NCBI RefSeq assembly: GCF_008297975.1
Contig: NZ_VLNY01000024.1
Location: 1 to 48,232 of the forward strand
DNA: 48,232 nucleotides
From: Antrihabitans cavernicola
Lineage (GTDB): Bacteria; Actinomycetota; Actinomycetes; Mycobacteriales; Mycobacteriaceae
Reading direction: 5' to 3'
Part shown: one piece after another, positions 42,194-48,232 of the stretch
Layout of the letters: each line of letters begins with the position of its first letter
Numbering within the stretch: position 1 is the first letter of the stretch
Notes under the pieces: model-generated
Told to the model about the DNA's origin: nothing
The model's input: only the letters and a program-made list of their open reading frames with translations
Databases searched by the model: none
Program-made: the position numbers and the translations under genes

Positions 42194-44413
42194 ATGCTTG
42201 ATGACTTTTCTGACGCCATCGTGCGGTACCGCAGAACTGTCCTGGTCATTGCGGCGCTGGTCGTGGTCGTCGCCGGCGCGTTAAGTCTTGGGCTGCGAGA
42301 CCGGTTGACCAGTGGGTGGGGCGATTGGGACGACCACGGGTCGGCAAACGTCGCTGCCCGTGAGGTGATCGAGAACGCAACCGGAGTCAACACCCAGCAG
42401 GGTTATGTGCTGTTGGTGCGCGATGACCAAAGGATCGACCCGACCATGGCAGTGCCACCCGTGGTCCAGGCTGCCGCCGATCTCCTGAGGCAGCGGCCGG
42501 AAGTGCGGCAGGTGATCGACTATCGATCGACGCAGAATCCGGCGTTGGTTTCAAAAGACAAACGCAGCACGCTGGTAATCGGGGAGATAGGAACCGTCAC
42601 CGAATCGAAGGTGATCCCTCAGCTCGAGCAGCAGATTCGCGACAACCCCGTGTTGAATGGACATGTCGTGGTTGGCGGATCCACAGCCGGAAGTGCGCAG
42701 GTAATGTCTGTGGTGCTCAAAGATTTGGCATTCGCTGAGTTGATCATATTTCCACTGCTGTTCGTGTTACTGGTCGTCGTTTTCCGCGGTGTCACGGCAG
42801 CACTATTGCCGTTGGTCGGCGGAGGTTTTGCAATTTTGACCTCGATGCTCGCGATACGCATCATCGTCGAGTTCTGCACGATCTCGGTATTCGGACTCGA
42901 TCTGGTCCTTGCGCTCGGATTGGGCTTGTCCGTCGATTTCAGCCTGTTAATCGTCTCTCGCTATCGTGAACAGCTGCGACAAACCGACAACGGCTCGAAG
43001 GCTTTGCGAGACACCGTCAATACTGCCGGCCGGACCGTGCTGTTTTCCGGGTTGACAATCAGTTCTGCCCTGGTCGGACTCCTGATCTTCCCGCAGCGTT
43101 TCCTCTATTCGATGGGAATCTGCGGCATCGCGGTCGTCGTCGCAGCCATGCTTTATGCACTGGTGATCCTTCCCGCCCTCCTGGCGGTGTTGGGCCACCG
43201 TACCGAGTCGCGTGCGCCAAGATACTGGCAGCGACGGTCCGATCAAGCCGAAGATCCGTCGGCGCAACGGTGGCGGAGGATTGCCATAGTCGTCACCGGC
43301 CGGCCGGTGCTATCGGCTAGTTTGGCCGCCGTCGCGCTATTGGTGCTGGCGTCGCCGCTACTTGGGGTGAAATTCACTGCGGTCCAGTCGGCCAACACGC
43401 TTCCTGACGGTGCGTCGGCCGGCCACGTGGCCCAGGTGATGGCCAGCGACTTCGGTGCATCGGTCAGCGATCAGGAGCAGGTGGTCATCGACGCACCGTC
43501 CACTGCAGGCCCACCCATCAACTCTTATGCAGAAAAGCTTCGGTCGATCGAAGGCGTCGCGGCGGTCGAGCCGCCGCAACGACTCAGCGGTAACCATTGG
43601 CTCGTTCCGATCAGCCTGACCGGGCAACCGAACACCGATACCACCCAGGACACAATGCATCGAGTCGAGAACCTGGATCCGGGATATCCGACGCGCTTCA
43701 CGGGTCCCACCGCCGATGGGCTGGCCTTGGACACCGATCTGGGGCGCCATCTCCCTCTCGCCGCAGCAGTTCTCATAGTGGCGACCCTCGTCGTGCTGTT
43801 CGCGATGACCGGGTCGGTCGTTTTGCCGGTGAAGGCCGTTGTCATGAACTTTCTGTCCCTCGGTGCCGCTCTGGGGGTGGTCGTCTTCGTATTCCAGAAC
43901 GGTCATTTCGCCCGCCTGCTGGGGACCACGGGCCAGGGCGCGCTGGAATCAACGTCTCCGATCGTTCTCGCTGCCGTCGGATTCGGACTTTCCACCGACT
44001 ACGGCGTGTTTCTCCTCGGGCGGATCAAAGAAGGCTGGGACTCCGGCCTATCGAATCGTCAAGCGGTCGCCGCGGGTATCGAACACACCGGCCGGATCGT
44101 CACCGCCGCTGCGGCCCTGTTCTGTTTGGCTATGTGTGCAATAGTCCTCGGGCGGCTCGCCTTCGCCAAGGAACTCGGATTCGGTGCTGCGTTGGCGGTC
44201 ATTCTCGATGCGTCGATCGTGCGCGCGATCCTGGTTCCGTCTTTGATGACTTTACTGGGCGGGGCCAACTGGTGGGCACCGAAACCGCTGCGGATCCTGC
44301 ATCGCCGAATGTTCCCATCCGCGGCGACACAGGTTGCGGCACAGGCGTCGTCAATAGACAGCGCCGGCACGCAGACCATCACTACGTCTCACAGCGAGGA
44401 AACACGAGCATGA
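42194..44413 (+). CDS. MMPL/RND-family transporter
   Basis: A 739-residue polytopic protein with the MMPL layout twice: a membrane helix (VLVIAALVVVVAGALSLGL), an extracytoplasmic loop of about 130 residues, then a bundle of five helices with FGLDLVLALGLGLSVDFSLL; in the second half VGFGLSTDYGVFLLGRIKE. The Asp in VDFSL and TDY are the proton-relay residues of this family. It is in the short MmpL class (relatives export lipids, siderophores or small hydrophobic products). GGAGG precedes ATG 42194. It overlaps the next gene by ATGA and is divergent from marR, so a regulated exporter for the adjacent cluster is likely (inference). Confidence 0.92.
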   Translation: MLDDFSDAIVRYRRTVLVIAALVVVVAGALSLGLRDRLTSGWGDWDDHGSANVAAREVIENATGVNTQQGYVLLVRDDQRIDPTMAVPPVVQAAADLLRQRPEVRQVIDYRSTQNPALVSKDKRSTLVIGEIGTVTESKVIPQLEQQIRDNPVLNGHVVVGGSTAGSAQVMSVVLKDLAFAELIIFPLLFVLLVVVFRGVTAALLPLVGGGFAILTSMLAIRIIVEFCTISVFGLDLVLALGLGLSVDFSLLIVSRYREQLRQTDNGSKALRDTVNTAGRTVLFSGLTISSALVGLLIFPQRFLYSMGICGIAVVVAAMLYALVILPALLAVLGHRTESRAPRYWQRRSDQAEDPSAQRWRRIAIVVTGRPVLSASLAAVALLVLASPLLGVKFTAVQSANTLPDGASAGHVAQVMASDFGASVSDQEQVVIDAPSTAGPPINSYAEKLRSIEGVAAVEPPQRLSGNHWLVPISLTGQPNTDTTQDTMHRVENLDPGYPTRFTGPTADGLALDTDLGRHLPLAAAVLIVATLVVLFAMTGSVVLPVKAVVMNFLSLGAALGVVVFVFQNGHFARLLGTTGQGALESTSPIVLAAVGFGLSTDYGVFLLGRIKEGWDSGLSNRQAVAAGIEHTGRIVTAAAALFCLAMCAIVLGRLAFAKELGFGAALAVILDASIVRAILVPSLMTLLGGANWWAPKPLRILHRRMFPSAATQVAAQASSIDSAGTQTITTSHSEETRA

Positions 44414-45405
44414 ACAACAATCCCCACTCCGTCCTCATCATCGGTTCCACCGGCGTCTTGGGATCCACCATCGCCGCGGCATTCACCGAACAGCAGTGGA
44501 CAGTCCTACGAGGCGTGCGAGCCTCGGATGACGCGCCCGGCACCGTACATGTAGACCTCGACGACCCGGATAGCGTCACTCAAGCAATGCGACAAAGCGA
44601 ACTCACGGTCACCTCCGTCCCTGACCACAATTGTGTCGCCGAAAATATCGCCCTCAAGCAGGGCGGCATTTTGCTCAATGTGTCGACACTCGATTCGGAG
44701 CACACACGAGCTATGCGCCAACAAAGTAATGCAACGGGCACCGTCATCCTCAATACTGGTCTGGCTCCGGGGGTGACAAACCTCGTCGTTGCCGACTTAC
44801 TGCAGCAGTATCCGGAGGCGGATACGATCGAGGTCGCGCTGGGGTTTTCCACGAAAGGAATGGGGGGGCGCGCAGGAGTCGAGTTCGTGTACCACAATCT
44901 CACGTCCGGAACGCATGACACCGCAGTAATTCCTTTTCCGCGGCCGATCGGACGGCGGCGCTGCATCGCCTTCGCCGAACAAGAACCAGGCTGGATGGGG
45001 GCCTGCGCCGACGGACGACAAGTTCACATCTATGCATGCTTCGATAGCCGGCCGCTCCATACCGGCATCCGTGCCCTGAACAAGATCGGACTACTATCGA
45101 AAATTCCTTCAGCCCCGTTCATGATCGGACATGGATCGGTCCCGAAGTCCCCAACGACGGAATCCATCGTCCACTGGGTGAGTGTCAAAAAGCAGGACCA
45201 GTTGTTAGCAGCGCGAACTGTGGAGTGCAGAGGCGACTATCTAAGCTGTGCGCGCGCCACCACGATATTTGCAGCCGCCGCGCTGGATGCAGATCTCAGG
45301 GCGAACTCGGGATGCTTCAGCTCCGAGGAGGTGTTCGGTCTTGCGGAATTGCGTCCGGAACTGTCGCGCGCGGGTATCGACGTCGTCGATCGCACTTCCG
45401 GCTAA
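44410..45405 (+). CDS. Saccharopine dehydrogenase-like NAD(P)-binding protein
   Basis: A 331-residue protein with a Rossmann start VLIIGSTGVLGSTIAAAFTE, then VHVDLDDPDSVTQAM and VISVP-like VTSVPDHN, and a middle section LNTGLAPGVTNLVVADLLQQ (the APGVTN motif found in saccharopine-dehydrogenase-like reductases). It probably oxidises or reduces a carbonyl or imine of a small metabolite in the cytoplasm. ATG 44410 overlaps the exporter's stop (ATGA), so the two are cotranscribed; a tailoring step coupled to export would fit. The partner substrate is unknown. Confidence 0.83.
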   Translation: MNNNPHSVLIIGSTGVLGSTIAAAFTEQQWTVLRGVRASDDAPGTVHVDLDDPDSVTQAMRQSELTVTSVPDHNCVAENIALKQGGILLNVSTLDSEHTRAMRQQSNATGTVILNTGLAPGVTNLVVADLLQQYPEADTIEVALGFSTKGMGGRAGVEFVYHNLTSGTHDTAVIPFPRPIGRRRCIAFAEQEPGWMGACADGRQVHIYACFDSRPLHTGIRALNKIGLLSKIPSAPFMIGHGSVPKSPTTESIVHWVSVKKQDQLLAARTVECRGDYLSCARATTIFAAAALDADLRANSGCFSSEEVFGLAELRPELSRAGIDVVDRTSG

Positions 45406-45726
45406 ATTCGGTCGGATTGTTTTGAGTGTCCAGCGGTGACTTTGACGGGGCTCTTCCGACTGGGACCTGGTTGAGTTTCGACGTCTTCACAATAGTGTCG
45501 GTATTTGTGATCGCGTTCGTCACAATGGCCGAACTCGTTGTTACAGTTCACAACTGGATTGAATCTTCAACACTCGGCGGAGGCACTGCGTGATCGAGAT
45601 GCTAAGCCCCATCGACTACGAGAAGTCGCTGGACGCGTCCGATTGGCCGTGTGACACTGTCCACTTTCGGGGGACCTCAGACACGGTGGCTGATCGATAA
45701 CGGTTCGCCCAAGTGCCCCGGCGTCG
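45406..45726. other. Intergenic region containing an IS3 remnant
   Basis: About 320 bases between the dehydrogenase gene and the PIN-domain gene. The centre holds the transposase tail listed separately; the rest shows no gene. Confidence 0.5.
45520..45690 (+). mobile_element. IS3-family transposase OrfB C-terminal remnant
   Basis: The plus strand encodes AELVVTVHNWIES in one frame and FNTRRRHCVIEMLSPIDYEK in the next (frame change near 45566). This is the well-known end of IS3-type OrfB (WIE.FN.RRRHS.LGMLSP.DYE). The upstream catalytic part is missing. The sequence after the stop, with CCACTTTCGGGGGACCTC, may include the element's end. It marks the right edge of the biosynthetic block. Confidence 0.7.
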
Positions 45727-46299
45727 TCAGGCGTTTCGAATCATCTCGACAGCTGCGCCCATCCCGTATCGCCCGGTGAGGATGTCGAGGATCTCGTCGA
45801 CTTCCTTCGGTGGGCGGGTGAGCCGCGCCGAGATCGCCTCGATCGCGGCGCGCGCCCTGTTCGGATCGACTGCCGTGGTGTCGGCAACGAATTCGGCAGC
45901 GCTGACAACGTGGATGGATCCGGGTATGCGCTCCGATGGAAAGTCGCGAAGGTTGTCGGTGACGATCGCGCCTGCGCCTCCCACTACGGCCGCAGCGACG
46001 ACATGCTCGTCGTCGACATCCGGAAGACCGAACGTGCCTTCAAGCGGTTCCCAATGCTCAACGATGGCGTCGTCGAACGCTTCCCGCATCACATGCAGCA
46101 GTCGTGCCGCGTCGATCGCTGCCTGCTCGGGATCTGCACCGCGATCGACAAGCTTGCGCGCCTCGTGGTACTCCAGCTCGTCGAGAATGGCGTCCGACCA
46201 GAGCGGCCGGTACAGATTCTCGACCGCCAAGGACAGAAGGAGATCGCGTTGGAGACTGGGCCAGAGCACACAGGTATCCAACACGGCCGCGAACATCAC
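45727..46299 (-). CDS. PIN-domain toxin (VapC-like)
   Basis: A 190-residue PIN-domain protein: FAAVLDTCVLWPSLQRDLLL with D8, WSDAILDELEYHEARK, and the acidic cluster LPDVDDEHVVAAAVVGGAGA then IVTDNLRDFPSERI. These acidic residues bind Mg2+ for RNA cleavage. Start ATG overlaps the stop of the antitoxin-like gene by four bases, the standard toxin-antitoxin layout with the antitoxin first. The C-terminal extension (RAAIEAISARLTRPPKEVDE) is longer than in VapC proper and typical of the PIN proteins paired with excisionase-type antitoxins. Confidence 0.88.
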   Translation of the reverse strand: MMFAAVLDTCVLWPSLQRDLLLSLAVENLYRPLWSDAILDELEYHEARKLVDRGADPEQAAIDAARLLHVMREAFDDAIVEHWEPLEGTFGLPDVDDEHVVAAAVVGGAGAIVTDNLRDFPSERIPGSIHVVSAAEFVADTTAVDPNRARAAIEAISARLTRPPKEVDEILDILTGRYGMGAAVEMIRNA

Positions 46300-46844
46300 A
46301 CGATTCTGGCAGACCGCTCCCTGCGCTCGCGCCGACGCTCCGCAATAGCCTTCCGAGCATCGCGAAGCTGCTCACGCACTGCCTCAGGATCGTTCTCGTC
46401 GAGGAAGTCGATCGATGTTTCAGCCAGCGCGGCGTACTGCCGAGTGCGTCGCTTCGTGCGGTAATCGAGGACATCGGTCAGCAGCAGTTTGTGCCGGCTA
46501 CCGACACGTTCCGCGGGTAGATCACCGATGTCGATCAGCCGCTTCACCGTCGGCCGGCTTACACCCAGCAGATCGGCCGCTTGCTGAGTCGTCAGCGTGG
46601 TGCTCTGCGGCGCGACAGTGACAGCACGCCCAGCCTCCATCGCGTCCACAACTTGCTTGAGTATCCGGTGAACGGACGCCGGCACAACGACCTGATCATG
46701 CTCGTCGGCACCGACCAGCATGTACCGCGGCTCAACAGTGTTGCCGCGCTTCGCTTCATGAATCGCGAGGAAGCTGATGACCTGTGCCAATTCGTCGGAC
46801 TTCTCCGGCAAGAATGTCTGCTGTTCCAATGCCTGGGCAGTCAT
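46296..46844 (-). CDS. Excisionase-type HTH antitoxin
   Basis: A 182-residue protein with a helix-turn-helix of the Xis/MerR type near residues 85-135: LTTQQAADLLGVSRPTVKRL, IDIGDLPAERVGSRHKLLLT, DVLDYRTKRR. The charged C-terminal helix (REQLRDARKAIAERRRERRE) probably wraps the toxin. ATG 46844 follows AAGGAGG at ideal spacing; the longer upstream frame lacks a ribosome site. It precedes and overlaps the PIN gene, so it likely neutralises it and autoregulates the pair. Confidence 0.85.
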   Translation of the reverse strand: MTAQALEQQTFLPEKSDELAQVISFLAIHEAKRGNTVEPRYMLVGADEHDQVVVPASVHRILKQVVDAMEAGRAVTVAPQSTTLTTQQAADLLGVSRPTVKRLIDIGDLPAERVGSRHKLLLTDVLDYRTKRRTRQYAALAETSIDFLDENDPEAVREQLRDARKAIAERRRERRERSARIV

Positions 46845-46915
46845 GACAACCTCCTTACTCGAACGAATAGTAACACGGTTTCGAAACTTTCGAACTGGGT
46901 TTCTCGATGCGAACC

Positions 46916-48109
46916 CTACTGGCGGCGTCCGACGCGTAATCGTTTTTTCAGCCGTTTCCACCAACCGTTCGGCACATCTGGCGAGAGCTGCAGGTCAATC
47001 CATTGCATCCAGTCCGGTTCCGGCTGTTGCATGACGAGTGCGGATTGCGCGGTCTGCGTCAGGTTGCCCTTGTCGGCGGCAGGATGGCGGGCCGCGAGTG
47101 TTGCTGGGTCGGATGGTGTCGTGGGAGTCGGTGCCGGGGCTGGTTGCGATGGCGCTGGCCCTGGGTGCGCGGGTGCAGGATCGGGCCGCGCAGGACGGTC
47201 CGCCCGCTCGTCGATGGCGGCGTTCACCGCGCGGAGGGCGTGTTGGATATCCTGTTGCGCTTTCAGCCACTGCTGATAGCGCTCGTACTCGGTCGCGAGT
47301 ACCCAGCCAGCGAATGAGTGGGCCGTTCCCCTCGGGTACCACACCCGTTCGCCTGACCACACCTGGCGCAGAAACTTCTCGAGCGGAATGGGGTGTGTTT
47401 CGAAGAATTTCTCACCGGGGACAACGTGCGGACCGTGGCGAAGGTGCAACACAGTTGCGCTCGCCGATATTTCTACCTCGGTGTCGCCTTCCCACGGCCG
47501 TCCCGGAATCAGGATCGTTTCTGTCGTCCGGGCGAGCTTCTTACTGATCCTGACCTGCACGCAGGGCGACCCGAAAAGGTACTTCTTCGTCGACTGCGTG
47601 ATCGCAGTCTCCCGTAGGAGCCACACCACATCGGGGTAGTCTCCGGTTCGCGTCGGGATGTCCGTCGGGACACGCTGGACCTCGACGCGCGCCCGGGTAG
47701 CGCCGGGAACCCACACATCGGCGCGCACGCCTGGGAGGGAATGTTCCAGTTCCGCCGCATAGCCGCACCGCTGCGCCACATCGAGCACGAACTGCTTGAG
47801 CCACAAGTGTTCGTCCGACTCTCCCCCACTCGCCGTCGGAGTCGACCGAACTTCGACCCCGTGTTCGACCTCTGCGTGCGTGCACCGTCGCGAGTTCTTC
47901 GGGAACCGAAAAAACCTGGTGACCGTGCCCTTCGTCTTGTTCTGCTTCTCGACCGCGATCAGCTTGCTACGACATCTGTCGTCGGAATCGGGGCAATACA
48001 TGTCAGGACCTCGGCCTGTTGACGGGTGCACCAGGGCCCAGTCGTCGTTATTGGCAGCACTTACCAGCTGACCTGTCTCCGAGATTCGGGCTTTCACCTT
48101 CACGGTCAT
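46916..48109 (-). CDS. CoiA-like competence/nuclease-fold protein
   Basis: A 397-residue protein. The N-terminal 60 residues include a Cys pair region (DMYCPDSDDRC). The central part matches the CoiA pattern of a PD-(D/E)xK nuclease: HLWLKQFVLDVAQRCGYAAE, RADVWVPGATRARVEVQRVP (the D...ExQ catalytic core), then YPDVVWLLRETAI. The C-terminus has a Pro/Ala-rich linker (PAPAHPGPAPSQPAPAPTPT) and a basic end. CoiA acts in DNA uptake/processing in firmicutes; in actinobacteria the role is unknown. ATG 48109 is chosen by reading into the conserved start; ATG 48193 is possible. It sits just upstream of the toxin-antitoxin pair on the same strand, suggesting a mobile or defence-related neighbourhood. 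Confidence 0.75.
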   Translation of the reverse strand: MTVKVKARISETGQLVSAANNDDWALVHPSTGRGPDMYCPDSDDRCRSKLIAVEKQNKTKGTVTRFFRFPKNSRRCTHAEVEHGVEVRSTPTASGGESDEHLWLKQFVLDVAQRCGYAAELEHSLPGVRADVWVPGATRARVEVQRVPTDIPTRTGDYPDVVWLLRETAITQSTKKYLFGSPCVQVRISKKLARTTETILIPGRPWEGDTEVEISASATVLHLRHGPHVVPGEKFFETHPIPLEKFLRQVWSGERVWYPRGTAHSFAGWVLATEYERYQQWLKAQQDIQHALRAVNAAIDERADRPARPDPAPAHPGPAPSQPAPAPTPTTPSDPATLAARHPAADKGNLTQTAQSALVMQQPEPDWMQWIDLQLSPDVPNGWWKRLKKRLRVGRRQ

Positions 48110-48232
48110 CAGTCTTACCGCAGGACTACGACACCTCTTTGGGCGCTGGTCACGAATCAGCATGAGCCTTATCCAGAATTGGGTAGCGAGCACCGCAACT
48201 AGCAGTTGTCAGCTCGGCGCAGCGGTGGGCAA

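Overview
The window is high-GC actinobacterial DNA, most likely from a mycolic-acid bacterium of the Nocardia/Rhodococcus/Gordonia kind. The evidence is a mycolic-acid cyclopropane-synthase-like methyltransferase, an antigen 85-type mycolyltransferase plus a decayed second copy, a GarA-type FHA protein, a Wag31/DivIVA-like protein and a SigL-like ECF sigma factor. No rRNA, tRNA or CRISPR array was seen. Identifications come from reading motifs; no database search was run.

Left part (1-6.5 kb): the 3' end of a thiamine-diphosphate enzyme with a mandelate-racemase-type enolase-superfamily enzyme, a small zinc-ribbon protein, a frameshifted cupin gene divergent from a TetR regulator with a clear palindrome between them, a mycolate methyltransferase preceded by two coupled small ORFs, an ABM-like small protein, and a small uncharacterised protein with a YRTGRY motif.

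Pls region (6.5-15.8 kb): five genes run head to tail with overlapping stop/start codons. They encode a Pls/PosA-type single-module NRPS (adenylation, carrier, then a membrane part with three left-handed beta-helix domains, the architecture of epsilon-poly-lysine synthetase), a BPL_N/class I amidotransferase-like protein, a multi-pass HGSNAT/DUF1624-like membrane protein, a PAS protein with a degenerate GGDEF domain, and a second BPL_N protein with a Tat-like signal. The operon is flanked on both sides by paralogues of the YRTGRY protein; the right-hand copy is paired with a PAS gene, and beside it lie a truncated PAS gene and an IS21-type remnant. This is the best candidate for an undescribed system: synthesis, trimming or amidation, and possible acylation of a cationic homopoly(amino acid).

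Middle (16-30.3 kb): mostly conserved single genes (GlsB/YeaQ membrane protein, truncated haemoglobin, DivIVA-like protein, secreted beta-propeller, PhoU, a frameshifted MFS transporter coupled to a YkvA protein, GarA-like FHA protein, mycolyltransferase coupled to a PIG-L deacetylase, a GT1 glycosyltransferase and an ECF sigma factor), with decayed DNA between them.

Right part (30.6-45.4 kb): a compact minus-strand operon encoding two flavin amine oxidases, a TrpB2-like PLP enzyme, an aldehyde dehydrogenase, an adenylate-forming enzyme with altered core motifs and a methyltransferase. Upstream lies a StrR/NovG-type ParB-like pathway activator, then a MarR regulator divergent from an MMPL exporter coupled to a saccharopine-dehydrogenase-like enzyme. 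It reads as a small amino-acid-derived natural-product cluster without a classical NRPS or PKS. The window ends with an IS3 transposase remnant, a PIN-domain toxin/HTH antitoxin pair and a CoiA-like nuclease-fold protein.
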